A DNA stretch of 64,000 bases from Nectonema munidae (GCA_030549495.1 JAUIRK010000511.1:417501-481500); one strand, 5' to 3'. Shown: positions 1 to 10,386, counted from the stretch's first letter. The notes: generated from the sequence alone by a model not told the origin. Program-made: numbers and translations.

Positions 1-489
1 CAAATGAAATTATATTCACGGAAATGAGAAAAACAAGCAAGCGTATTAGTATTAGAATATTGTACAGAAACAGTATGCAATAAAAAAAAATATTAAAAAA
101 ATATAAAAAAATCTCATAACCTGTACGGTTGAACGTTTGTCCTTCCGAACCTGTATACTACGGTGGTTTCTATTCCATATGCAAATGATTAGGGAGACAA
201 TGTTCGCCTTTCTGTTCACATTTTGCTAGATGTAAGATTTGATATACCTCATTCGGGGGACGATATAACAAAAGTTATTGCCTACATTTTTGCAATTTGC
301 ACGATTTAAAATAACACATTTCTCAATTAATCAAAGAATCGAAAAATATTTTTTAAAAAGTCACAAATATATGAAGATAATTTGGTAAAAATTATTGCAT
401 TTTTGAAAAGGGATAGAGAAGCAATTTTCAATGATCTCTATGTTATAGTGGAGCTTAAAAGGGTTTAGTGGAATTTTGTGGAACTTGGA
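1..489. other. AT-rich DNA, nothing recognised
   Basis: Short A and T runs, no credible coding frame, no recognisable element end. The small open frame starting at 476 runs through the SINE that follows and is not a gene. Confidence 0.6.
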
Positions 490-643
490 AAGGGGGCGGG
501 AGTACGGTTGGTTAGATACTGGGTTTCGAGAAATCAAGGTCTTGAGTTCAATCCCACATCAAGCCTACTTTCTTCATAGTTCGATACAAGCGGCGCAATT
601 GTGCCTTCTCGATGAAAACACCCCACGGTACCTTTACATTTAC
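490..643 (+). repeat. tRNA-derived SINE, family 1, near full length
   Basis: This is one of about a dozen copies in the window. The head looks like a tRNA gene: an A-box-like GTACGGTTGGTTAGATAC and, about 40 bases on, a B-box-like segment that reads GGTTCGATCCC in better copies. A conserved body of about 75 bases follows (cores TTCGATACAAGCGGCGCAAT and CTCGATGAAAACACC), ending in a short CCTTTA-type repeat tail. This layout (Pol III promoter, unrelated body, simple-sequence tail) is that of a SINE. In better copies a 7-nt loop TTCGATA sits on a TGGGT/ACTCA stem, which would put CGA in the anticodon place, so a tRNA-Ser-like origin is possible but unproven. Confidence 0.85.
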
Positions 644-1218
644 GTTATAGTGTTGTTGAAAAAGAATCATAGTACATTTTCTAATCTAACTTTGTTACTA
701 ATAAGCGATTGTTTAACTTATAATATATTTGCAAAAAGAATAAAAGATTTTTTTACGTTTTTTTTAAAAATAATTTCTACCTCCACAATAGTCTTGCCAG
801 ACCACTCATATTTATAAGTACAAAATAAAACAGAAAGGAATGTAAAAAACTGTTACATTGATTACCGGAAGTTTTAGTGTAGGGGTGTGCCATGTTTACT
901 TTTTTTATTTTTATTTACTTTTCTATCCCGTTTCCTATAGATAGTAGTTCATTTGTCTAAAGCCGGGTTTTGAACCGTAATTGGATGTGCCATATGAAAA
1001 ATAGAAAGTCATTTAAATCGAGTACATGTTTTCTATTTTTCTGATCGATTAAAAAAAACAAAGAAATTATAGTTAATTTTTTTATCATATTAAAAAAAGC
1101 ATGTTTACTATTTTCGTTTTGTAGCATCATATAGATTGAATTTTTTATATATAATTGAAAAAAATTTTAGAAGCCATTTTTATCATGTAAAAAATATTAC
1201 ATACTCCATAACTTATAT
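644..1218. other. AT-rich DNA, nothing recognised
   Basis: Long T and A runs, no coding frame of note and no repeat ends. Confidence 0.55.
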
Positions 1219-1303
1219 GGAGGCGGGTGTGACTAAGGTTTGTTAGCTACTCGGTTTCCACAAGACAAGGTTTTGGGTTCGATCCCGCATCAAGCCTCCT
1301 TTT
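1219..1303 (+). repeat. SINE family 1, head only
   Basis: Only the tRNA-like head survives: GGAGGCGGGTGTGACTAAGG, then a perfect B box GGTTCGATCCC and GCATCAAGCC. The body and tail are missing, so the copy is truncated at its 3' side. Confidence 0.75.
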
Positions 1304-1689
1304 CAATAAAATAAAAATATACAGAAAATTTTGTATAATGTACCAATTTATAAATTTCATTTGATTTTATCGTAAATCAAATGAAACATCGTAGTTATAA
1401 TTGAGAGAAATTTTTGGCTTTGTAATCATACTTTTGATATCTTTTAGTTTTTGAATTTTCAAAATTAAAATTTCGCTTTTTTACAAGTATGTTCATGAAA
1501 ATTGGATTTGTTTAAAAAAACGTATTACCCTTGTTTGGCAAAAAAAATAACATTAGAATATGCCTTAAGATTCGAAAAAATTTCAAAGCACACATCCTTA
1601 GCAGAATTTATTAAAAAATGGCAACACTAGAAAATGATGATGTTACAGAAATTATGATCAAAGAAAGCTAGAAGTAGTCTTTTGTGATA
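1304..1689. other. AT-rich DNA, nothing recognised
   Basis: No coding frame or repeat ends seen. It leads into the hAT scrap that follows. Confidence 0.5.
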
Positions 1690-1850
1690 TCCTTTACTGA
1701 AAATGATTGAGCCAACATCCGTCAAAGTTGAAAGAAGTTTTACAATGTTCAATAAGTTATTGAGAAGAAAAGAAGCATTTTAATGAAACTTTCTGTGAAC
1801 AACTATTTTGAATTACAAACACAAAGTCGATTGTGTGAATTTTTATTTCA
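1690..1850 (+). pseudogene. hAT transposase C-terminal scrap
   Basis: One frame reads EPTSVKVERSFTMFNKLLRR and, shortly after, NYFELQTQSRLCEFLF. This resembles the hAT C-terminal dimerisation region, where a P-T-S-x-x-x-E-R-x-F-S core is followed by a basic stretch and an N-x-L-x-L type end. The match is short and there is an in-frame stop just after the basic stretch, so this is a relic. The N-terminal and catalytic parts are not visible upstream. The family assignment rests on the ERSF core alone and is moderate. Confidence 0.4.
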
Positions 1851-2216
1851 ATAAATATTTGTTTGTTTGTATTGTCAATTTTTTCACACACTAGTAATAA
1901 TTAAAAAATAGAATAAAAATTATTTTAAGTTGAAAGAGTCAGTAAATCCAAAAAAATTACACAAGTAAAATTAAAAAATTGTTATTTTTTTATTTTCATA
2001 TTTAAACTTTTTTGTATATTTTAATCGCAGTGTTTGCAATTGAAGGAAAGAGGGAATTTCGTTTCATGACAAAAAACAAGCATACCGAAATAGACGAGGC
2101 AATTTGGATTGCTAAATATTTTCAAGGACATTATTATTATTTACAAAAACTTGTTCAAAACATTTTTAGTTGTCGGTATCGCATTTAAGGGAGGAATAAT
2201 CTTCCATAGTAAGGAT
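1851..2216. other. AT-rich DNA with a short unrecognised frame
   Basis: A short frame near 2035-2160 reads AIEGKREFRFMTKNKHTEID. It faintly recalls the DNA-binding N-terminus of pogo/Tigger transposases, but it is too short to name. The rest is A/T runs. Confidence 0.35.
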
Positions 2217-2292
2217 TAGTACCGAGCAGGAATCGAACCGAGAGCGTCTGGATCAAGACACCACGCGCCTACCACTGGACCATGATAGCTTA
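2217..2292 (-). repeat. tRNA-like SINE head, family 2
   Basis: Read on the minus strand: GTCCAGTGGTAGGCGCGTGG (A-box-like, close to tRNA-Gly or tRNA-Asp D arms), then GGTTCGATTCC (B box) about 35 bases later. The T stem does not pair properly, so it is not a working tRNA gene. A second, diverged copy lies at 58255-58325 on the plus strand, which supports a dispersed tRNA-derived family distinct from family 1. Confidence 0.6.
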
Positions 2293-3128
2293 TAATTCAT
2301 AATTTACAACAAAACAATAAATTATAATAAAAAAGTGAAATTGCATCAATCGGAAAAATACAATTTTCAAAAAGTGAATTTATTCCGGTACAAAATAATT
2401 TGTTATAGGAGTATTTCAATCGAGAATAAAACTAACACTATTTTAACGAAAAATTTGGAAAGATTTCACGAAATACTAGGATTCCGTAGAAACCTGGTCA
2501 ATGAAACAGTGTTTCAAAGCATCATCAAATGAGAATTTTTGGGAATCTTTGCAAGGGCAAAGATTATCCAGAAGAAAATGGTCATTGGTGAAGTCACGCT
2601 TCCACGAATCTCAATGGAGAAAAGGAAAGATCCAAAGCCCAATGGAGATAGATAGGATCTGGATACAATTCCTTCAAAAAGTGGCATCAAAGTCATCAAC
2701 AAAATCCGTCTGCAATGGCAGCGAAATTTAATTTATATCTATTGTATTTCATTGTCATCCTCACACATATACATTTGGAAAATAAGTGAATTTTTCAATA
2801 AATTTTATATCTTGGTGCTTTTAAAATATGAAAAGATAATTTGCCCACAGTTGCAAAGTATTTTTATTCACCGGAATAGAGAGTTACTGATAGAGAAGTA
2901 TATAAAAAAAAATTGATAAAAAAAAATAAGCTCTTAAGTGTTTGAGCTTTTTTTCTAGGAAAAAAGAATTCCACCAATTATTTAAAAGATGATAAATATA
3001 CGTTTATTTAATTTTGATCATGTACCATATTTTGTTTTTTTGGAAAAAAAGTAGGCAGACACGCTTAGTTTTAAAAAAGCAAAGTTTGAAGGAGGTAAGG
3101 AGTTTTGGATGTGAAAAAAAAGACTTAC
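2293..3128. other. Unrecognised, small open frames
   Basis: Overlapping small plus-strand frames at 2335-2532 (65 residues) and 2501-2731 (76 residues) have no recognisable domain, and their amino-acid make-up simply follows local AT bias. I do not call them genes. 3000-3120 is low complexity and would be intron 3' of the candidate exon at 3129-3529. Confidence 0.4.
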
Positions 3129-3529
3129 TTATAACTCTGATTTGGGGGAGTGAATTCTGAAGATTCAAATGCTCGCATCTCCTTTTGCTGATCGTAAAGG
3201 GATGTGGGAAGGATTGTGAGTGTCGTCGTTTTGCTGTGATTCGCTTTGTGGTGTGGATTCTTGTACTGGCGATACAGGTGGCGATGAGGCACGGGAGTGG
3301 GAAGACCCGTGTTGAAGTGATGATCTTCGATGCAGTGATTACTCTGAGGCTCAATCACGTCGGGGCCGAGGGCAGGGTTGTGGGGAGCGTCGTCGTTTGT
3401 GGGTGTGGGAAGTTTGCCAGAAATTTTTTTCTGAGGAATGTGAGAGAAAGGAGAAATATTTTTACTTTCTTTGGAAGACATGAAGGACGCTTTTATGCCT
3501 TCTTTGCTACAACTACTGTTTCGTTTTCT
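3129..3529 (-). CDS. Candidate internal exon of a host gene, product unknown
   Basis: On the minus strand a pyrimidine-rich tract ending TTTTTATCATGCAG gives a good 3' splice site just before 3529. After 401 bases of open frame the exon would end at a strong 5' splice site, AA/GTAAGT, with GT at 3128-3127. The exon would start in phase 0 and end in phase 2. The part around 3180-3420 is by far the most GC-rich DNA nearby, unlike the AT-rich repeats around it. The 133-residue product is rich in Pro, His, Asn, Ser and Thr (for example NDDAPHNPALGPDVIEPQ and SLYDQQKEMRAFESSEFTPP), with no transmembrane segment, cysteine pattern or domain I recognise. It could be a disordered cytoplasmic tail. The same DNA is also open on the plus strand (3185-3556), but without splice signals. 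No neighbouring exon was found in the window. Confidence 0.45.
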
Positions 3530-5090
3530 CTGCATGATAAAAAGGAAACAGGATGATTTATTGAAAATCCATGCAAATTCTTTGCCATGAGGAAAAGAGT
3601 TTGTGGAGTAAAAGATGTGCAAAGGCAACACCTGTTAAGGGATGAAAATCATCCGCTTTAAGCATAAAATTCAATTGAAAAAAAAATTAGTATTCAAAAT
3701 TCCGAGAATCAAAGGGTTAAAAATACTAAATCTAGCACACAAAGTGCGTGGAAAGAAAGGTCTGTGTTCTGAATTTGAGAACAGTAAAGACACTCGTATT
3801 TACAAGAATCCGGGCACCGCATCGAGGAAAGTGGGGGGTCGGTTGTACTTCTCGCACAAATTTTTACTGGTAAAGATAGAGCTTATTTTTAAAAAATATA
3901 TTATGTAAAAAATATAGTTATACACTATAAGTAACGCTTATAAGATACAACCCATCTGAAATAAGACTTTATTTCAGATACGACTTTGGATTTATGCACC
4001 AAAGATTATTATTAAAAGAAAATAATTTAATATAGGCTTTAACACATTATGTACGACTATGCTCATTTTAAAAATATTTTAGAAAAATTTTAGTATTGGT
4101 TCTACTTCTTTACAATCCCATTTTATAAAATGTCCGTCACAACTATAAAATCTTTACGCTTGATAAGTTTGGAAAGAAGGAGGGTATGTCTTGTTAATTT
4201 TGAAAAGTCATTGGTAGAGTAAAAGCTCACTCATCAGATGTATCAATTTGACACTTTTCTTCAAGGCGTAATTTTGTTCATTCTTTTCTACTACACTTTG
4301 ATTTCTTCGAACAAAATGCAGAAGTATAACATTTTAAAGATAAATTTAAAGTTCTCTTTTTATGTACGGAAATGTTAAGCTAATGAATTGTAATTTCTCT
4401 TCAGAGTTTTTTTAGAATGAGATACTTCTATTTATTGAAAATTTGAAAAGCAAAAATATTTTGAAAGATCCACAAGACGCTGAACTCTTTAAGAGCCAAT
4501 TAAAAAGCGTCTTCTTCACCCTTACCCTATCTTAAGCGTAAATTATAGATCGTTTCCGTCAAGTATAAGTTATTGAAAAAGATGAGCCTTAAAGGATTAT
4601 TCAAAAAAATTAAAACTTAATTGAAAATCAGTAATGAACCTTTTGCAATAATAACAAACTTAGTCGAATAATAATTTGCTATAATTTATTAAAAAAAATT
4701 CAAAACCCGTGTTATTTTTTAATTAAAAGTCTTTTCGGAAAATTTCTTCCAAAAGTATCAAGATTTGAATGGTGAAACGATTTTCTTGTTGAAGCGTGCG
4801 TATTGATACATTTTGAAGAATATTGACATTTCTCATATTTGGAATACACTTGTTCGATTGAATTTCACAATTCATCAACTGTTATATTTGATTGATTTAT
4901 TAATTTGAATGTCAAATCGTTGTGTTACACTCTATCTATCTATATTGTTACAGTCTTTCTTTTCTACAACTTCTATCATTTTTATAAGTCCAAAGTTCTC
5001 CTCCTTCTAATATTTAATTATTACATTCATTTTTTGAATGAAGCACCAGAAATGAATCTCATTAGCGTGTGCCTCACTCAGAAGATGATT
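3530..5090. other. AT-rich DNA, nothing firm
   Basis: A basic 88-residue plus-strand frame at 3642-3908 has no recognisable domain and high Lys content from A-rich DNA. The rest shows no repeat ends. If the exon at 3129-3529 is real, the part next to it is intron. Confidence 0.45.
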
Positions 5091-5568
5091 GACTGAAGAA
5101 GGATGATAAAGATTCTAATTCAACCAATGATTTACAAGATGATGATGAGAGACATTTCTGTATAAGTAATGTGTAAATCGGAATTTGAAAAATACAATAT
5201 ATAAGTTACAGATGAAGAAGTCGAAAATTTTTATGGAAAAAAAATTATGCTAATTTCAAATTGGAAATGGATGAATCCAAAATGAAAGAGGACGAATCCA
5301 AAATGAAAAAGATTGTATTCTTCGAAATCTTCTTATGATGTAAATGATAATGAGACACTGGATGGTGAGATTTAGTGAATTCGCAACATTAAAAACCAAA
5401 AATAAAGGACATAACAAAATCCATCTTTTGAAATGGATCCTTTTTTGAAATGTTATACAGTGGATAGGTTTTTCTATTTGCTCTGATACACGAATGAAAA
5501 AGCCAATAACTTAAAATACCTATACGAGCAAAAACATAATAAAAAGAAAGCTTACCCAATAACTACAT
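5091..5568 (+). repeat. Acidic stretch and 21-nt minisatellite coding K/E heptads
   Basis: 5091-5160 reads as an acidic stretch (DDKDSNSTNDLQDDDER), which may be the N-terminus of the piggyBac relic that follows. At 5264-5311 a 21-nt unit ending GACGAATCCAAAATGAAA is repeated about 2.3 times and encodes a seven-residue period of the type MKEDESK. Similar 21-nt arrays occur at 44415-44547 and 51224-51300. Confidence 0.5.
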
Positions 5569-5720
5569 TGGGGCGTGAGTAGGGTTTGACAGATGCTGGC
5601 TCCCGGAACTCAAGGTCTTGGCTTTCATCCCACATTAAGCCTGCTTTCTTCATAGTTTATTCAATACAAGTGGTGGAATTGTGACTTTTCTGTGAACACA
5701 ACCCACTCGCGATACCTTTA
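5569..5720 (+). repeat. SINE family 1, near full length
   Basis: Head TGGGGCGTGAGTAGGG, body with AATACAAGTGGTGGAATTG and tail GATACCTTTA. The B box is decayed (GCTTTCATCCC), so this is an older copy. It sits between the acidic stretch and the first catalytic block of the piggyBac relic, so it may have inserted into that element. Confidence 0.8.
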
Positions 5721-5894
5721 TGAAGAAATACTTCCATCATATGCTATTATATAGAGACAACATGTCGTTATACGATTTTTGGAAACGAACTCACATTAAA
5801 TCTACAAATTCTATGCTATATTATTCTGCATAGCTGTTTGTGGCTATCAACGTTTTACATTTTTCTTCTTGATAATTTCAGAAACAGAATAAAG

Positions 5895-6166
5895 ATGATG
5901 AAATGGCTGCGTATAGAGACATATGGAATATATAGCAACCTCATAGATTCATGATTCTAGAAGTCAAATGACTATTGACGAGCAACTTTATTTCTTGTCG
6001 CGTATTTATGCCAAGCAGCAAGCCAAGAAAATACGATGTGACAATTTCTGGCTTATGGTCGTCCACCGAACATCTGAAAAGTGTCGAAAGTTTCCAAACT
6101 TTTCCATTAAAATCTTTGGTTATTTCAAAAAAATTTTTTCGCAATGTTTATGATTTGAAATATTAA
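5895..6166 (+). pseudogene. piggyBac transposase relic A, first catalytic-Asp block
   Basis: The readable pieces are AAYRDIWNIYSNLID, then MTIDEQLYFLSRIYAK and, in the next frame, FMPSSKPRKYDVTISGLW. In piggyBac transposases the series (K)LA-x-x-R-x-IW, then T-[IV]-D-E-Q-L, then PSKPxKYGIK marks the block with the first catalytic Asp, here the D of TIDEQL. A frame change falls between the IDEQL and PSKP parts, and a stop falls before IDEQL. The second and third Asp blocks of what is probably the same copy lie at 7925-8380, beyond a 1.33 kb hAT insertion. It is dead, and several frame breaks are visible. Confidence 0.7.
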
Positions 6167-6300
6167 ATAAAAATTAATTATTCCGCCTTGGCTAAAATAA
6201 AAAAAGTTTAAACAGTCACAACAATTCAGTAAATATGTCTTGATATCCAGTAAACTTCAGAACTTGATGCTTAGATGAAAACTTGTGCAAAGTGTGTACT

Positions 6301-6308
6301 GTGTAGAC
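6301..6308. repeat. 8-bp target duplication, left
   Basis: GTGTAGAC immediately before the hAT end. The identical copy lies at 7641-7648. Eight bases is the hAT-superfamily length. Confidence 0.9.
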
Positions 6309-7640
6309 CAGGGGTGGGGAACCTGCGGCCTTTCGGGCCATCAAGTGCGGCCTTTGATATAAATATTATTTTTTATAAAAACCTTGAATAGTTTTTAAGT
6401 CTGAAATCATTATACACATGAAACTTATAATATACACCACACACATAGACGAAAGGAATATTAATTGTGTTCAGTGATGTCACTCCCAGAAATTGGAAGC
6501 ATTTTTCTCTGAACCCAATGAATTTTAACTTTACCGGTATTCTCCAAATGTCCTCATATGAGGACACAAAATAGATTGTCTTTCATTTATGATAATTTTT
6601 TGTAACAGTACCAACGAATTTGAAAGAAGAAAATAGGATCTTTAATGAAGAATGGGACTGCAATATTTTTAGTGAAGTGGCGGCAAGATGTCTTGCTTGC
6701 TGTGTGATACCACAATTGTAACGGTTAAGAAATTCAATGCACAGCAACATTACGCTCTTCATAAAGACAATAAATATGCCAAATTAGAGGGGGAGTCTGG
6801 AAAGCTAGCACTGAAGAAACAAGATGGAAAGCAAAAGCAAAGACAATAGTTCCATTCTGTGTTACATCAAGGGAATGTTGCGACAGAAGCCAAGCTATAA
6901 AGTTGCATATTTGCTTGGAAAAATGGGTAAACCATTCACCGATGCAGAACTCATGAAGGAATGTATTTTAAAAGTAGTACTTTCAGAAGAACACATTCCC
7001 TAGTTTACGAAGGTAATGAGTAAAAATGAAGATATCTATGAATCTTTTAAAGAAAACAGATCAATCTCTGTTTGACAACAGGGAAGATCCTATTGAAATT
7101 TGGAAAAAGGCGGTAGAATATCCTCGTCTTTATGAACATGCACGCCGACTGTTTTCCTTCTTTTCTACAACATACTGTTGTGAATTCACATTCTCGTACT
7201 TGACGCAAATAAAGAATTCGCTGAGAACACAGTTGACAGATGAGCATTTGGAGGACCAATTAAAACTAAGAACCATTATGTTGGAGCCTGATATCAAAAT
7301 GCTTTCTCAAAAGAAGCAAACTCAAAGAAGTCATTAATTTGTATAAAAAGGACCTACTTACCTAAATGAAATATTTGAAAACTTCACAATCTCGATGTTT
7401 ATACGTTTGTCTTTTTTTTTATAAGAATATTATTAATTAATACTTGTATAAAATAAAATCTTAATTTTAATAATCTAATAAAAGAAGTTGTATAAGTTCT
7501 TTTATTAGATTATTATTATTAAATGTTGTATGAGGGGATAAAATAACTGAAAAAAAAATAGTAATTTGTTCAGTGCGGCCTTTATGAGGGACGATGAATT
7601 GTAAGGTGGCCTTCATGCACAAAAAGGTTCCCCACCTCTG
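6309..7640 (+). mobile_element. hAT DNA transposon, internally deleted, 1332 bp
   Basis: The ends are CAGGGGTGGGGAACCTGCGG and, inverted, CAGAGGTGGGGAACCTTTTT, flanked by an exact 8-bp duplication. Inside, 6688-6848 encodes a BED-type zinc finger (MSCLLCDTTIVTVKKFNAQQ followed by HYALH: Cys-x2-Cys, then His-x3-His), preceded in another frame by IFNEEWDCNIFSEV. Then comes SYKVAYLLGKMGKPFTDAEL, typical of the BED-hAT class related to GTF2I-repeat/ZBED proteins. The C-terminal dimerisation region follows at 7026-7337 (YPRLYEHARRLFSFFSTTYC, then QLTDEHLEDQL). The middle, with the RNase H-like catalytic core, is missing, as are several reading-frame connections. It could only have moved with transposase supplied in trans. 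The exact target duplication suggests a fairly young insertion. Confidence 0.92.
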
Positions 7641-7648
7641 GTGTAGAC
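7641..7648. repeat. 8-bp target duplication, right
   Basis: GTGTAGAC, identical to 6301-6308. Confidence 0.9.
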
Positions 7649-7924
7649 AGTACATGAGAATCATTTAACACCCTAAGCATTTGAAATGTGCTTGAAAACA
7701 CATCTGCAAATGGACACATGCACACAAGTCAATCAATCATGCATAATGTGAAGCGAATAACATCTGGTAGAATTATTACAATTCATCAAATAGAAATGAT
7801 AAGATTTTAAAAGTAATTCTTCACCTTTCAAATGACAAACAATAGAAACAATTAATACCAATTTTCTAGAGGGTGGGGGGTGGTCAGTTGACCTATTTGC
7901 CCCAATTAGCGGACTCCCATGTTC
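7649..7924. other. Spacer between hAT and piggyBac relic
   Basis: No coding frame recognised. It probably belongs to the decayed piggyBac element interrupted by the hAT, but cannot be aligned by eye. Confidence 0.4.
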
Positions 7925-8380
7925 TGGTTACGTGAGACTGGTACTTGATTTGCTCTTTCCGTGGATATATACACTGGTAAGAATTTAGGCCGGACATCAA
8001 ACAAAGATCTTGCTCAGAAAGTTGTTCTGAAACTTACAAAACCCTCTTATTTCACTGGCAGAGAGAGATAGCGACAGATAGATATTTCACAAGTCATAAA
8101 CTTGTTGTAGAACCTAAGCTTAACATTGCTCGGGACTTTGAATACAAATGGAAAATGTGTGCCTGTTTCTAAAAAAAAAAAAGGTAAAAATTTTCTCTTA
8201 CTTTCATCTTCACACGCTCAGATCAAAATTAGTCTTGGCGATGATAAAAACGCAGGCGTCTTATTGGATTCTAACAAAGTTAAAATTGGCGTATACCTCA
8301 TAGATTTAATAATTGAAGAATTTTCAACAAGAAGAAAAACTAATAAATGGCCGCTTCTTCTTAACTTTAATGTTATTTGA
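7925..8380 (+). pseudogene. piggyBac transposase relic A, second and third catalytic blocks
   Basis: The frames read ALSVDIYTGKNLGRTSNKDL, then AQKVVLKLTKPSYFTG, then (after a GA-repeat frame slip) DRYFTSHKLVVEPKLN, then LGTLNTNGKCVP, and finally GVYLIDLIIEEFSTRRKTNK before WPLLLNFNVI. In piggyBac enzymes these are the YTGK strand, the second catalytic Asp block (normally T-x-D-N-F-F-T-S), the GT-x-R-x-N-R block and the third Asp block (normally K-G-G-V-D-x-M-D followed by RKTNRWP). Here the third Asp is replaced by Tyr in GVYLID, and several frame slips occur, so the copy is inactive. It lies downstream of, and in order with, the first block at 5895-6166. Confidence 0.78.
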
Positions 8381-9015
8381 AAGCTACAGTGGAGGACCGA
8401 TCATAGGGTGTGAACCAAAGGGTCAACATGTAAAATGAGAGGCCAGTTCGACGGGATATAACAGAAAAAGAGTTTCTTACGGCAACGAGGTGAGAGACGA
8501 CAATACAACTCAGAGGACTCGGAGAAAATGACGATGATGAGATTCCGAAAGTGCAATTAGGGGACAAAACGAAACAAGAAATGAATTGTGTGTCAATATC
8601 AGCATCATCGTTGTCAAATGGAAGAGACGCGTGCACGCATGCTAGAGAGAAGAGAGAAATTGTGTGAAATGAGGAAGAGATGTGTTGTTGATTCTAAGCT
8701 GCACTCAGTAACGATGAGTGGAGGCAAGGGCGAGCCTTGCTGGTGATGAGTTGCGTCATGAAGAATAAATATATCTCCTCATCATGATCTCCCTCCCTTT
8801 ATAAGTCGTGAAAGTAGTCGTGATGTCAGTGTAGTGGTGGTGGTGGTGCAAATACTCAATCAATACGTGCAAAGATGCGCGAAATGGAAAGGCAAAAGTA
8901 TGAAGTGCATGGGGGAACGATGAATCATGAGATTTGCGCGGGCGCTTGCGATGAATGCGAGCATCGCCTCAAAGTAATGGCCGTCATCTTGAATAAAACT
9001 TATTTATGCTAGAGA
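8381..9015. promoter_or_regulatory. Low-repeat, moderately GC-rich DNA, possible host regulatory sequence
   Basis: No transposon end or coding frame is recognised (an 87-residue minus-strand frame at 8373-8636 has no domain). The region is clearly less AT-rich than its surroundings, with GATGAG and GCGCGGGCGCTTGCGATG type stretches, and ends in a GA/GATA microsatellite. That resembles unique host DNA and could be an enhancer or untranslated exon. The assignment is only a suggestion. Confidence 0.25.
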
Positions 9016-9056
9016 GATAGATATGGAGAGAGAGAGAGAGAGATAGATAGATAGGT
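9016..9056. repeat. (GATA)n/(GA)n microsatellite
   Basis: GAGAGATAGATATG, then a GA run of about eight units and ATAGATAGATAG. Confidence 0.85.
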
Positions 9057-10074
9057 AATAAAATAATGGATAAGATAAAATAAATGTTATAGTAATTAAA
9101 AATAAGATGGTGTGTGTGTGTGTGTATACAAGAAGTAGTAGATGGCATTATTTTATATCCTTCTACGAAACATCATTCTGCCAGTAATAATTCACTCGTA
9201 CTTCCCACGTTGATGTCCGTCATTCAGAGATCTCTCACGTACGTTTTCCCTCGTCCGACGAGAAAAAGCTATTCACCTGCTTTTTTATCTCAGTGGAGAA
9301 CCAGCAGAGAATTTGAAGAAGTTGAGAATGCTTCTTCAACCCATCAAGATTTAAGAGTTTTTGAATGGAAGGAAAACAAATATTTCACCAAAAAAACTAA
9401 CTTATATTTTTGAATTACAAAACTTTTTTACTTTTATTTAATTTTTTTTTCAAATATTTGTTTGTTGGTAACTGTTTTGTATTCTGAGATGGATGAAATG
9501 CTGAAAATCAATATTTTCTGTTTTTCACAATACAGAAATATTTTGATTCAAATAGGGTCACATATGGGTGACATTTTTGGAGGGGTGTTTTAATGCTTTT
9601 AACTCAAAAACTTCTAAAATTTCTCCAAAAATGAAATTACTGTCAGATGAAGGCATTCATGCTACGGAGGTAAACGAGAAAATAAAGATAAAGAAATTAG
9701 AGATGCAAGACTTAAATAATGATGATGGCCAAAAGGTCTCTTGTTCAGTCTCCTTTCAAATGCAACACTACTTACTTTACAAGGCAAATATATCAATCAA
9801 AATTTTTTGTTCTACTTAAATAGGCGTTTCGAATTTTTTCGTGTATAATTTTGCGTAATGGAGAACACTTAGACAACTTGAAGATATTATATTTTTGCTG
9901 TTAAACTATTATTAGGAAAATCATGTAGCAAACAAATTGCAATGATGTGAATACTATCGATGATAATTGTATAATTGATCTTCAAAACACAAAGTTTGAA
10001 TGATGGGTGAATCGATTTTTAAGGCATTAAAATTTCCTAATCTCTGGAAACCGGCAACGAAACCATATGGGTTA
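9057..10074. other. Unrecognised DNA with two small open frames
   Basis: A plus-strand frame at 9114-9413 (99 residues, starting in a short TG repeat) and one at 9568-9819 (83 residues) have no recognisable domains. No element ends were seen. Confidence 0.4.
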
Positions 10075-10082
10075 CTTTAACA

Positions 10083-10370
10083 CAGGGGTCGGCAAAGTGG
10101 TCGATATCGACCCCCGGGGGTCGATAAGATAGACAAACTTAAAAAATTGTGCTATGCTCTTTTTACTTTATAGAGTAATAAATCTTCTTTTTCTTCTAAA
10201 ACATAGCTTAGGACATTATATAAGTATAGTATAGGATATATGAAACATATTTGGTTTGTATTTTTTCTCTTAATTGTTGGACATTGATTAATGTTGATAT
10301 GAAACATTTCTATGTGGGGTGGGGGTCGATGTGAAGACAAATGTTCTATGAAGGGGCCACAGGATACCTG
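10083..10370. mobile_element. Short non-autonomous hAT-like element (MITE), 288 bp
   Basis: It starts CAGGGGTCGGCAAAGTGGTC and ends GGATACCTG. It is flanked by CTTTAACA (10075-10082) and CTTTAACC (10371-10378), an 8-bp duplication with one mismatch. The CAGGGGTCGGCAAA start is typical of hAT-type MITEs. No transposase is inside. A second element with a similar start (CAGGGGTCAGCAAAC) is at 54045-54360. Confidence 0.8.
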
Positions 10371-10371
10371 C

Positions 10372-10386
10372 TTTAACCATATGGGA
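10372..10386. repeat. 15-bp target duplication of SINE, left
   Basis: TTTAACCATATGGGA, repeated exactly at 10533-10547. It overlaps the right target duplication of the hAT element just upstream. Confidence 0.88.

Noticed and set aside
2217-2292. A functional tRNA gene
   Set aside because: A and B boxes are present, but the T stem and acceptor stem do not pair, so a SINE head fits better. The same applies to 58255-58325.
3185-3556. 123-residue plus-strand frame opposite the candidate exon
   Set aside because: It lacks splice signals and domains. The minus strand has both a good acceptor and a good donor, so this is probably a shadow.
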